From the NCBI GenBank assembly GCA_934663595.1, contig CAKUKM010000036.1:1-21439 (forward strand): a stretch of 21,439 nucleotides of DNA, given 5' to 3'. This DNA is from an uncultured Clostridia bacterium (GTDB taxonomy: Bacteria; Bacillota; Clostridia; Christensenellales; Aristaeellaceae). Both the position numbers and the translations under genes were made by a program. Shown one piece after another: positions 1-7,050 of this stretch (position 1 is the first letter of the stretch; each line of letters begins with the position of its first letter). The notes beneath the pieces are model-generated. The model saw only the letters and a program-made list of their open reading frames with translations. It had not been told where the DNA came from and made no database searches.

Positions 1-555
1 TACGGCTTTACCCAGTATGTCAGCACCAGCGTGGCCGAGCTGTACGCCATGAGCCCCAAGGTGCTGGAAATTTCCAAATATGATCTAAGCGATCCGCAGC
101 TGGGCAAGCTGGAGCTGTCGCTGAACAAGCTGAGCGACTCCACCAACGATACCATCGTCACCCTGCAGTCCCGCCTGGACTACCTGTCCAGCAACTTTAA
201 CGACCTGGTCGCCATCGAATATGTGCATGATCCTGTCGCGCCCATCACGGCGGGCGAGGTCATGGCTACCCTGACCTACTACCCCGAGGAGGGCGAACCC
301 ATCGAATACGAGCTGGTGGCCTCCCGCAGCGTATCCCGCCGCGTGCTGGATTTTCCCTCGCTGGACGAGCTGATTGCCGATACGCTCAACGATCCCAATC
401 CTTTCCCGCGCTTCACGGTTGAAATCTTCCTGTTTCTGGCGGCCGTGGCTGCGGTGATCTGGGGCCTCGTCAAGGGTGTCAAGCGCCTGATGGGCTTCCG
501 CAGCAAGAAACCGCGCCGCAAGGCCGTAAAGCCGATTTCGCGGTATTATCGTTAA
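1..555 (+). CDS. D-alanyl-D-alanine carboxypeptidase (DacF/PBP5-like), C-terminal part, 5' end outside window
   Basis: The reading frame is open from base 1, so this is the 3' end of a longer gene; the first Met at base 31 is internal. The visible 184 residues begin with a YGF motif, which in DacA/DacF-type low-molecular-mass penicillin-binding proteins follows the catalytic domain. A beta-rich stretch then resembles the PBP5 C-terminal domain. One hydrophobic segment (VEIFLFLAAVAAVIWGLV) and a very basic tail rich in Lys and Arg follow, a typical membrane anchor with a cytoplasmic positive end. The family trims the terminal D-Ala from peptidoglycan pentapeptides on the outer face of the membrane. 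The SxxK, SxN and KTG active-site motifs would lie upstream and cannot be checked. A hairpin terminator follows directly. The assignment rests on the YGF junction and the domain layout; another membrane-anchored wall protein is possible. Confidence 0.7.
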   Translation, partial: YGFTQYVSTSVAELYAMSPKVLEISKYDLSDPQLGKLELSLNKLSDSTNDTIVTLQSRLDYLSSNFNDLVAIEYVHDPVAPITAGEVMATLTYYPEEGEPIEYELVASRSVSRRVLDFPSLDELIADTLNDPNPFPRFTVEIFLFLAAVAAVIWGLVKGVKRLMGFRSKKPRRKAVKPISRYYR

Positions 556-576
556 AATGATTTCTCTAAAAACACA

Positions 577-617
577 CTGGGCGCGAAAAGCCAATCGCTT
601 TCCGCGCCCGGTTTTTA
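577..617. terminator. Bidirectional rho-independent terminator
   Basis: GGGCGCG (579-585) pairs with CGCGCCC (603-609), and the stem is lengthened by AAAG/CTTT with one mismatch. A T-run follows on the plus strand (611-615). On the minus strand the stem is followed by TGTGTTTTTA. It sits between the convergent carboxypeptidase and TetR genes and can serve both. Confidence 0.85.
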
Positions 618-1181
618 TTATTGAATAGCCGCCGGCAGCGTGCTGCGCAGCAGGCGCTCCACATAGGATACCACCTTTTCCCGGCTTCGGGCCTGCGGAT
701 GAATGATGTAATCCAGCAGCGTGCCGGCAATGGCCTCGGCATAAAAAGCGCACATAAACGACCTGTAATCCGGATCCAGCTCCACCCCCTGCTTGTGCGC
801 GCCCTGATTGATCAAAGCGCCCAGGCAAGATACAAAATCCAGATAAAGAAAACGCTTCAGCCCCGCCTGGCCTATGGCGTTATAAGCGTTTGTCAGCAGA
901 TACTGATTGTTTTCCACATAATCCAGCACAAAATTGACGACCTCGTGATAATCCATCATCAGGTCGTATTGTTTGATGATTTCAACGGCTTCCGCCTCAA
1001 CCATCCGCTTGAACAGCGCGTAAATATCCTCAAAATGATAATAAAAACAATTGCGGTTCACGCCGCACTCGGAAACCAGTTCACGAACGGTGATCTTATT
1101 GATGGGCTTTACAGCCATCAGCTTTTTCAGCGCTGCGGCAAGCTCGCGCTTGGTTGAAAGGGCCATTTCCTTTTGCTTCAT
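618..1181 (-). CDS. TetR/AcrR-family transcriptional regulator
   Basis: 187 aa, normal length for the family. Residues about 8-55 form the TetR N-terminal DNA-binding domain; the helix-turn-helix reads ITVRELVSECGVNRNCFYYHF-like around residues 30-50, with the FYYHF signature of the recognition helix. The C-terminal three quarters is helical and should hold the ligand pocket and dimer interface; its layout resembles the DhaS-like TetR subgroup. The ATG at 1181 is preceded by an AAGGAAG-type ribosome binding site. The gene is divergent from the transporter operon starting at 1388. TetR repressors placed this way usually control the adjacent efflux or envelope operon and themselves, and the long inverted repeat at 1261-1312 is a candidate operator. 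The ligand cannot be predicted. Confidence 0.9.
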   Translation of the reverse strand: MKQKEMALSTKRELAAALKKLMAVKPINKITVRELVSECGVNRNCFYYHFEDIYALFKRMVEAEAVEIIKQYDLMMDYHEVVNFVLDYVENNQYLLTNAYNAIGQAGLKRFLYLDFVSCLGALINQGAHKQGVELDPDYRSFMCAFYAEAIAGTLLDYIIHPQARSREKVVSYVERLLRSTLPAAIQ

Positions 1182-1216
1182 ACCATTTCTTCCTTCTTAG
1201 AAAAATTCCCCCTATT

Positions 1217-1245
1217 ATTTTAACCGTTATAGCCTTGCGCTGCAA
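1217..1245 (-). promoter_or_regulatory. Predicted promoter of the tetR gene
   Basis: On the minus strand, TTGCAG (1245-1240) and TAAAAT (1222-1217) are separated by exactly 17 bases, a good sigma-A-type pair about 36 bases upstream of the TetR start codon. Predicted by eye only. Confidence 0.55.
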
Positions 1246-1260
1246 TAGGCAGAATCAGGC

Positions 1261-1312
1261 ATTTGCCCAGCGTTTTGCCCCGCAGGAAATTAAGTTAAAA
1301 CGCTGGACAAAT
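1261..1312. promoter_or_regulatory. 16-bp inverted repeat, candidate TetR operator
   Basis: Left arm ATTTGCCCAGCGTTTT (1261-1276) and right arm AAAACGCTGGACAAAT (1297-1312) are reverse complements apart from one mismatch, separated by 20 bases. The repeat lies between the divergent TetR and transporter promoters, where a regulator could control both. The wide spacer is unusual for a single TetR dimer site, so two half-sites or an RNA hairpin are alternatives. There is no adjacent T-run, so it is not a simple terminator. Confidence 0.5.
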
Positions 1313-1344
1313 TACTTGAATTATCCATTTTTCTTTTTTTGCGC

Positions 1345-1379
1345 GCCCGTTATACTATGTCACGCATTGCGAAAGGAGG
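1345..1379 (+). promoter_or_regulatory. Probable -10 box and ribosome binding site of the transporter operon
   Basis: TATACT at 1351-1356 is a good -10 hexamer. The region 17 bases upstream is T-rich but has no clear TTGACA-like -35 box, which fits a promoter needing help or subject to control. AAAGGAGG at 1372-1379 is a near-perfect Shine-Dalgarno sequence. Its 8-base spacing favours the ATG at 1388 over the ATG at 1382, which is only 2 bases away. Confidence 0.45.
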
Positions 1380-1387
1380 CTATGCCC

Positions 1388-1717
1388 ATGGCAAGCGCAG
1401 CAAAGACGCTCTCCGCGCCCGAATCGCGAACCTATGATATTGAGCTGTCCACCCTGCTGGGCAAGCGAACCGGCAGCCTGGGGCTGCAGATTTCTGGAAA
1501 ACAGTTTTCCGGCATTCTCCACCTGATGAAGGCCGAAAACCCCGTTCATGGTCATCTCTTGGAAGGCGGCATATGCCGCATCGCCGGCAGCATCCGCACC
1601 CGGATGAACACCTATCCCTTTGAGGGCGAAGGGCTGCTTCTGCCCGAAAGCATTGAATTGCTGCTGCGCTGCGCAGGCTTAAGCCTGCCGCTTCGCGGAA
1701 GCAGAAAGGAGGAATAA
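1388..1717 (+). CDS. Uncharacterised 109-aa protein, first gene of MMPL operon
   Basis: I do not recognise this protein. The start at 1388 (MASAAKTLS) is set by AAAGGAGG ending 8 bases upstream; an in-frame ATG at 1382 is too close to that site, and extension to 1154 would run through the promoter region and into tetR. It has no signal peptide or membrane helix. The body alternates short hydrophobic and polar runs (LGLQISGKQFSGILHLMKAE, GGICRIAGSIRTR), suggesting a small beta-rich soluble domain, and the C-terminus is basic. Its last codons contain the AGAAAGGAGG ribosome binding site of the MMPL gene, which starts 2 bases after this stop, so the two are almost certainly co-transcribed and translationally linked. 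A cytoplasmic accessory role for the transporter is inference only. Confidence 0.75.
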   Translation: MASAAKTLSAPESRTYDIELSTLLGKRTGSLGLQISGKQFSGILHLMKAENPVHGHLLEGGICRIAGSIRTRMNTYPFEGEGLLLPESIELLLRCAGLSLPLRGSRKEE

Positions 1718-1719
1718 CC

Positions 1720-3789
1720 ATGCATCATTTTTATCGTGCCACAACCCGGCACCCCAAAACAGTCGTGTTGGTTTTTATATTGATCGCGGTGTTCTGCGCG
1801 CTGTGTCAGCCGTTGATCGCCGTCAACTACGACATGAACGACTATCTGCCGCCGGACACTGCCTCCACGCTGGCACTGAACGCCATGGATGCGGAATACG
1901 ACGGCGGCGTGCCCAACGCCCGCGTGATGGTCAAGAACGTCACCGTGCCCGAAGCCCTGTCCTACAAGCGCGCGCTGGAAGCCATCGACGGCGTGACCAA
2001 CGTATCCTGGCTGGACGATGCGGCCAGCGTGGAGCAGCCGCTGGAAACGCTGGATCAGGATACCGTGTCCAGCTATTATCAGGATGGCGCAGCGCTATTC
2101 TCCGTGACCATCGCGGAGGACAAACGCATCGCGGCCGTGGACGCCATCCGCGCGCTGATCGGCAATGACAACGCCATGAGCGGCTCGGCCGTGTCCACCG
2201 CCGTGGCAACCACCAGCACCGTATCGCAGATTCAGATCATCTCCGCAGCGGCGGTGGCCTTCGTGCTGCTGATCCTGGTTTTGACCACCACCTCCTGGCT
2301 GGAGCCGCTGATCGTGCTGGGCAGTCTGGGCGTGGCCATCCTGATCAACAGCGGCAGCAACCTGATCTTCGGCGAAATCTCGTTCGTATCCAACGCGGCG
2401 GGCAGCATATTGCAGCTGGCGGTATCGCTGGACTATTCCATCTTCCTGCTGCACCGCTTTGAGGAATGCCGGAAGGATGCGCCGAATCCGCGCGAGGCCA
2501 TGGTCGAGGCGCTGTGCAAATCCACGATGTCGATTCTCTCCAGCGGCCTGACCACCGTGATCGGCTTTCTGGCGCTGTGCCTGATGCAGTTCCAGATCGG
2601 CCCGGACATGGGTCTGGTGCTGGGCAAGGGCGTGGCGGTCAGCCTGATTACCGTGTTCCTGTTCTCGCCCTCGCTGATTCTGCTGTGCCACAATCTGCTG
2701 GAAAGGACGCGCCACCGCTCATTCATGCCGTCGTTCCGCGGGCTGGGCAAATGCGTTACGCGCATGATGTTCCCGGTGCTGCTGGCGCTGCTGATCCTGG
2801 TTGCGCCGGCCTATCTGGGCTCGAATCAGAACAGCTATTACTACGGCTCGTCCCACATTTTCGGCGCGAACACGCAGCTGGGCGCGGACATTCAGGCCAT
2901 TGAGGACGTATTTGGCAAGAGCGATACCTACGTGCTGATGGTGCCCCGCGGCAATGCGGCGCGCGAAAAGGAGCTGTCCGCCGCGCTGAAGGAGCTGCCG
3001 CAGGTGAGCGGCATTCTCTCCTATGTGGACAACGCGGGCAGCGTCATCCCGACCGAATACGTGGAAAAGGACACGCTTTCGAAGCTGATTTCGGAGCATT
3101 ACAGTCGGCTGGTGCTGTCGGTAAAGGCCGATCTGGAGGGCGACGCGACATTTAATCTGGTCGGGCGCGTGTGCGAAATCGCCGAAAGCTATTATCCCAA
3201 TGAATGGCTGCTGGCAGGCGAGGGCGTGAGCACCTGCGATATGAAATCGACCGTGACCTCGGACATGACCAAGGTCAACCTCATCGCGATTGCGGCGGTG
3301 TTCATCGTGCTGCTGTTTTCGTTCAAATCGCTTTCGCTGCCGGTCGTGCTGGTGCTGGCGATCGAGGCGGGCATCTGGATCAACACGGCGATTCCGTATT
3401 TCACGAATCAGAGCATCTTTTACATTTCGTATCTGATCATCAGCTCCATTCAGCTGGGCGCGACGGTGGACTACGCGATCCTGTTCACCGACCGCTACAC
3501 CGAATTCCGCCGGAGCCTGAATAAGAAGGAGGCCGTCGTGCAGACCGTTTCGTCGGTCACGGTTTCGATCCTGACCTCGGGCCTGACGCTTACGGTGGTC
3601 GGCTTCCTGATGGGCTATATTTCCACCCACGGCCTGCTTAGCCAGCTGGGCTTCTTCCTCGGGCGCGGCGCGCTGCTTTCGATGGTCATCGTGCTGTTTG
3701 CGCTGCCGGGCATGCTGGTTTTGCTGGACGGACTGATTGAACGCACCACGAAGGGCGCGGCGTTTGCAAAGAAAGGAGAATCAAAATGA
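1720..3789 (+). CDS. MMPL/RND-family membrane transporter
   Basis: 689 aa with the two-fold layout of MMPL (RND superfamily) transporters. TM1 (about residues 14-34) is followed by a large extracytoplasmic loop (35-170) and a five-helix bundle (172-325). TM7 (349-368), a second large loop (369-514) and five more helices (515-675) follow. The two halves carry matching Asp-Tyr motifs in the middle of their helix bundles: DYSIFLLHRFEE at about residue 238 and DYAILFTDRYTE at about residue 584. These correspond to the proton-relay Asp-Tyr pairs known from MmpL3. In Gram-positive bacteria such proteins export lipids, antibiotics or envelope precursors using the proton gradient; the substrate here is unknown. 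The stop overlaps the next start as ATGA (3786-3789), indicating translational coupling with the secreted helical-repeat partner. Confidence 0.93.
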   Translation: MHHFYRATTRHPKTVVLVFILIAVFCALCQPLIAVNYDMNDYLPPDTASTLALNAMDAEYDGGVPNARVMVKNVTVPEALSYKRALEAIDGVTNVSWLDDAASVEQPLETLDQDTVSSYYQDGAALFSVTIAEDKRIAAVDAIRALIGNDNAMSGSAVSTAVATTSTVSQIQIISAAAVAFVLLILVLTTTSWLEPLIVLGSLGVAILINSGSNLIFGEISFVSNAAGSILQLAVSLDYSIFLLHRFEECRKDAPNPREAMVEALCKSTMSILSSGLTTVIGFLALCLMQFQIGPDMGLVLGKGVAVSLITVFLFSPSLILLCHNLLERTRHRSFMPSFRGLGKCVTRMMFPVLLALLILVAPAYLGSNQNSYYYGSSHIFGANTQLGADIQAIEDVFGKSDTYVLMVPRGNAAREKELSAALKELPQVSGILSYVDNAGSVIPTEYVEKDTLSKLISEHYSRLVLSVKADLEGDATFNLVGRVCEIAESYYPNEWLLAGEGVSTCDMKSTVTSDMTKVNLIAIAAVFIVLLFSFKSLSLPVVLVLAIEAGIWINTAIPYFTNQSIFYISYLIISSIQLGATVDYAILFTDRYTEFRRSLNKKEAVVQTVSSVTVSILTSGLTLTVVGFLMGYISTHGLLSQLGFFLGRGALLSMVIVLFALPGMLVLLDGLIERTTKGAAFAKKGESK

Positions 3790-6425
3790 ATTTCAAAAAG
3801 GGCGTTTCTCTGGCGCTGACGGTCACGCTGCTGGGCGGCAGCACGTTGGCCTTTGCCGATGGAAAGGAAGAGGTGATTTACGCCGTGCTGAACGCGCAGG
3901 GCGCGGTCGACGGATTGTATGCCGTGAACATTTTCGAAGGCGGCGACATTCTGGATTACGGCGATTATTCCTCCGTGCATCCGCTGAATACCGAAGACCA
4001 GATCACCTATGAGGACGGCGCGGTGCGCTTCCACAGCGACGCGCAGCGGGTGTATTATCAGGGCAATTTAAATACCCGCGACCTGCCGTGGCTGTTCCAG
4101 CTCACCTATCGGCTGGACGGGCAGGAAATCGCGGCCGAGGAACTGGCCGGCAAGAGCGGCCATATGGAAATCGAATTGGACGTTCGCCAGAATCCCGCCT
4201 ACGAAGGCGAGCTGTTCAAGAGCCACGCCCTGCAAATCAGCGCGGCGCTGGACACGGAAAAATGCCGCAATATCGCTGCCGACGGCGCAACGCAGGCAAA
4301 TGTCGGAACGAGCCGCCAGCTGAGCTATATCGTATTGCCGAATACCGAGAAAACCATCCTGATTTCCGCCGACGCGACCAAATTTGAAATGGACGCGATC
4401 TCGATCAACGGCGTGCGGCTCTCGCTGGACATCGATGTGGACGATACTGAATTGAACGAGCAGACGGACAAGCTCGTGGACGCGGGCGTTGAGCTGGACG
4501 ACGGCGCGCAGGAGCTGCTGGACGGCGCAACCGAGCTGGTCGACCACAACGAGGAGCTGCTGGACGGCGCAAAGCAGATCGTGGACGCAATTCTCGAAAC
4601 CGCCAACGACACGCTCGAGGAATCCAGAAGCTCCTTCAGCGCGCTCGGCATTGAGCTGCGCACGCTGACGAGCGAAAACTATTCCGCGGAAATCGCGCGC
4701 CTGCAGCAGGAGCTTCTGGCGAATGTGGACGATTATGTGCGCGAAAAGGACGACGAACAGCTCGAAAGCATGGTGCGTTCCGCCGCACGCGAGCAGATTG
4801 AAACGGCCGTAAAGCAGACCGCGCTCAATCAGGTTACGGAAAAGGTCACGCAGGCGGCGCGCGAACAGGTGTCCGAACGCGTGCTGGCCGGCGGCAAGGA
4901 GCAAGTGCGCGCCGCCGTGGAGGCCGCTGCGCGCGAGCAGGTAACCGAGCAGGTGCGCATTGCCGCCGAGCAGCAGGTGCGTGCCGCCGTGGAAGCGCAG
5001 GCGCGCCAGACGGTGGAATCGGAGATCCGCAATCCCAGCGAGGAAACCATCAACGCCCAGGTGGAGCAGCAAATGCAGTCGCCCGAGGTACAGGCGGAGA
5101 TCGACGCGGCCGTTGAAGAGCAGCTGGCCTCCGAAGAGGTACAATCGCAAATCGACGCGCAATTGACCGCCGCGGTGCGCCCGCAGGTGGAGGCCGCTGT
5201 AAATGCTGAAATCCGCGCACGGGTGGAGACCGAAGTGCGCAGCCAGATTCGCGCGCAAATCAGCGCCCAGGTCGAAGCGGAAATCCGTGCCGCCGTAATC
5301 GCAGAGCTGTTGAAACCCTCGCCCAAACCGACGGCAACCTCCGAACCGACCGCAACTCCCGAACCGACGGCGACTCCCGAAACGACGACTGATTCCGCGG
5401 AGGAAACCGCGCTTTCGTCGAGTGGGCAATGGGTTGCGTGGCTGCGCTCCTTCTCGCCGATTTCCTCCGTGGCCTATGCCGAGGGCCTGCCGACAGACGA
5501 ACAGATCGACGCAATCGTTCGCGAGCGCATGGCTTCGCCGGAGGTGCAGGCGCGCATCGACGCGCTGACCGACGAGGCGATGAATTCGCCTGCAATCCAG
5601 GCCATCATCGACGCGCAGGTCGCGCAGCAAATGAACAGCGACGACGTGCAGGCGCTCATCGACGCCCAAACGCAGCAGAATATCCGCGATCCGGAGCTGC
5701 GCGCGCAGGCCGAGGAAGCCGCTCGCCAGCAGATTCGCCCGCAGGCGGAGGCCGCGGCGCGCGAAAAAATCCGCTACGCGATCACCCACCTGTCCGAGGA
5801 GGAAATTCAGGCGCTGATCGAGCAGCAGATGCAGTCCGAATCGGTGCGTAAGCTCATTCAGCAGAACATCGATTCGCAAATGGCTTCCGGCGAGGTGCAG
5901 AGCCTGATCGCCCAGAACATCGATTCGCAGATGGCCTCCAGCGAGGTGCGCAATCGCATTTCGGAGGAAATGGATCAGCAGCGCCAGAGCCAGGAGTATC
6001 TCGACAGCGTGGCCCAGGCGCTGGAGGAAAACGGCGAGAACGGCGAAGCGTATCGCGCGCTTTCCGATCTGCGCGAAAAGCTGGACGACGTGCAGAAATT
6101 CTACGACGGTCTGAGCGACTACACGCAGGGCGTGAGCGATTTGATGGACGGCGCGCAGGAAATGAAGGACGGCACCGGCGAATTCCGCAGTGAAACGGCG
6201 GACATTGGCGACACGATTCGCGAAAAAATCGACGATATGATCGCCGAAAAGACCGGATCGGACGTTGAAATCGCCTCGTTCACCGACCCGCGCAATGCGG
6301 ATGTGGACAATGTGCAGTTCGTGATCACCACGCCCTCCATTCACGTCGCCAGCGCAGAGACAGAGGAAGCGGAGGCCCCGGCGGAGGAAGGAATCCTGCA
6401 GAAAATCCGCAATCTGTTCCACTGA
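3786..6425 (+). CDS. Secreted LxxG-heptad / helical-repeat protein partner of MMPL transporter
   Basis: 879 aa. A signal peptide (KK, hydrophobic core, AFA then Asp25) points to export. Residues 25-215 are a folded beta-rich head. Residues about 217-275 hold xxxLxxG-type heptads (LDDGAQELLDGATEL), the hallmark of YhgE/Pip-like proteins usually encoded beside MMPL and TetR genes. A similar heptad returns near the C-terminus (about 775-820: GVSDLMDGAQEMKDG). Between them are two long Gln/Glu/Ala/Arg-rich helical repeat blocks (about 338-513 and 568-745), separated by a Pro/Thr linker (511-540) and a hydrophobic patch (548-567). Repeat units look like QMASGEVQSLIAQNID. It has no clear C-terminal membrane anchor and ends in ILQKIRNLFH. 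The start overlaps the MMPL stop, so the two probably act together. I infer a stalk or scaffold on the outside of the membrane. Confidence 0.8.
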   Translation: MNFKKGVSLALTVTLLGGSTLAFADGKEEVIYAVLNAQGAVDGLYAVNIFEGGDILDYGDYSSVHPLNTEDQITYEDGAVRFHSDAQRVYYQGNLNTRDLPWLFQLTYRLDGQEIAAEELAGKSGHMEIELDVRQNPAYEGELFKSHALQISAALDTEKCRNIAADGATQANVGTSRQLSYIVLPNTEKTILISADATKFEMDAISINGVRLSLDIDVDDTELNEQTDKLVDAGVELDDGAQELLDGATELVDHNEELLDGAKQIVDAILETANDTLEESRSSFSALGIELRTLTSENYSAEIARLQQELLANVDDYVREKDDEQLESMVRSAAREQIETAVKQTALNQVTEKVTQAAREQVSERVLAGGKEQVRAAVEAAAREQVTEQVRIAAEQQVRAAVEAQARQTVESEIRNPSEETINAQVEQQMQSPEVQAEIDAAVEEQLASEEVQSQIDAQLTAAVRPQVEAAVNAEIRARVETEVRSQIRAQISAQVEAEIRAAVIAELLKPSPKPTATSEPTATPEPTATPETTTDSAEETALSSSGQWVAWLRSFSPISSVAYAEGLPTDEQIDAIVRERMASPEVQARIDALTDEAMNSPAIQAIIDAQVAQQMNSDDVQALIDAQTQQNIRDPELRAQAEEAARQQIRPQAEAAAREKIRYAITHLSEEEIQALIEQQMQSESVRKLIQQNIDSQMASGEVQSLIAQNIDSQMASSEVRNRISEEMDQQRQSQEYLDSVAQALEENGENGEAYRALSDLREKLDDVQKFYDGLSDYTQGVSDLMDGAQEMKDGTGEFRSETADIGDTIREKIDDMIAEKTGSDVEIASFTDPRNADVDNVQFVITTPSIHVASAETEEAEAPAEEGILQKIRNLFH
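4798..6010 (+). repeat. Degenerate in-frame repeat region encoding helical units
   Basis: The DNA encodes many related units of roughly 11 to 17 residues with consensus around QM-S-EVQ--IDAQ. The clearest direct copies start at 5862 and 5913 (CAGAACATCGATTCGCA in both), a 51-base period equal to 17 codons. The region is interrupted by the Pro/Thr linker at about 5317-5406. Units differ enough that expansion is mostly old, with the 5862/5913 pair the most recent. Confidence 0.75.
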
Positions 6426-6438
6426 TTTTCTTTTTTAA

Positions 6439-6470
6439 CGGCCCGGCGCTTCTGTCGTCGGGCCGCTTTT
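6439..6470 (+). terminator. Rho-independent terminator of the MMPL operon
   Basis: CGGCCCGGCG (6439-6448) pairs with CGTCGGGCCG (6456-6465) with one G-T pair and a 7-base loop, followed by CTTTTG. It lies 14 bases after the stop of the helical-repeat gene. Confidence 0.85.
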
Positions 6471-6637
6471 GCGTTACTCGGGATTAACGTTTTTCCGAAT
6501 TGCTTTTCGCGCATTTCTCCATATTGCGCACAATTTGAAGCTTAAATCGCCGAATGTTCGAAGTTTTTCGGGCGGAATCGCGGGAATGGTGCGTATTTCT
6601 CCGTCTTCCGCGCAATGTTAATGTTTGTATTTCCCGC

Positions 6638-6666
6638 TTGACAGGGCGGAAACGGAGTGCTATAAT
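6638..6666 (+). promoter_or_regulatory. Perfect consensus sigma-A promoter
   Basis: TTGACA (6638-6643) and TATAAT (6661-6666) are both exact consensus hexamers with the optimal 17-base spacer. Transcription should start near 6673. This is the strongest promoter in the window and drives the small ORF at 6700. The preceding 6471-6637 holds no gene or other signal I can support. Confidence 0.92.
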
Positions 6667-6699
6667 CTGCTCATATTTCAGGACGAGGGGGCGCTGAGG

Positions 6700-6921
6700 A
6701 TGACGACGTATCGCTTTCATTCGGTGACGGCTGCGCTTTCTCGCGCCAATTCTGTTTCTGCGCGCTCCTTCTGCGCAGAAGAAAACAATACCCTCATTCT
6801 GGACAACGCAATTGCGCTGTCCATTTTTGTTATTGCGCTGATTCTGCTGGCGATTCTGATTACGATCAACGGCCGAAACCAGTCGAACCCGAACGTAAAG
6901 CTTTCCTTGCTGAATTCATAA
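6700..6921 (+). CDS. Small membrane protein or leader peptide, 73 aa, unknown
   Basis: The ATG at 6700 lies about 27 bases after the predicted transcription start, with GAGGGGG (6685-6691) 8 bases upstream as ribosome binding site. The N-terminal 33 residues are polar. Residues about 34-57 are strongly hydrophobic and rich in Ile, Leu and Val (IALSIFVIALILLAILITI), followed by a short polar tail (NGRNQSNPN...). By itself this looks like a single-span membrane protein. It is the only ORF between a perfect promoter and a strong terminator (6939-6974), so it forms its own transcription unit. The next operon contains a branched-chain aminotransferase and shows no promoter of its own, so an Ile/Leu-sensing leader role is an alternative. 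I do not recognise a family. A non-coding RNA that happens to be open is also possible. Confidence 0.55.
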   Translation: MTTYRFHSVTAALSRANSVSARSFCAEENNTLILDNAIALSIFVIALILLAILITINGRNQSNPNVKLSLLNS

Positions 6922-6938
6922 GGCAATTGGAACACTCG

Positions 6939-6974
6939 AGCGGGCCCGCCGGTTTCGGCAGGGCCCGCTTTTTT
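6939..6974 (+). terminator. Strong terminator or attenuator upstream of the permease operon
   Basis: AGCGGGCCC (6939-6947) pairs with GGGCCCGCT (6961-6969). GCC/GGC pairs extend the stem inward with one bulged A, and the T-run covers 6969-6974. It ends the small-ORF transcript 18 bases after its stop. The permease start is only 77 bases further on and no promoter is visible between them, so read-through could feed the operon. Confidence 0.88.
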
Positions 6975-7050
6975 GATAGATTCCGCTCCTTCTCCGTCCG
7001 GCCGGCGGCGAAGCGCGGAAGGAAAAAGCAGCTTGAAAGGAAGAACGCAG

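Noticed and set aside
4798..6010. CRISPR array or satellite repeat
   Set aside because: The repeats are in frame, degenerate at DNA level and encode helical protein units; there are no unique spacers or constant repeats.
4068..6422. 784-codon open frame on the minus strand opposite the helical-repeat gene
   Set aside because: It mirrors the repetitive GC-rich coding sequence of the plus-strand gene; its product is an Arg/Leu/His-rich low-complexity string with no recognisable domain.
6484..6720. 78-codon open frame on the minus strand in the intergenic region
   Set aside because: It runs through the consensus promoter at 6638-6666 and into the small ORF, with no ribosome binding site or hydrophobic or domain pattern to support it.
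6667..7050. T-box riboswitch ahead of the branched-chain operon
   Set aside because: I looked for the conserved AGGGTGGNACCGCG T-box sequence and did not find it; only an ordinary terminator hairpin is present.
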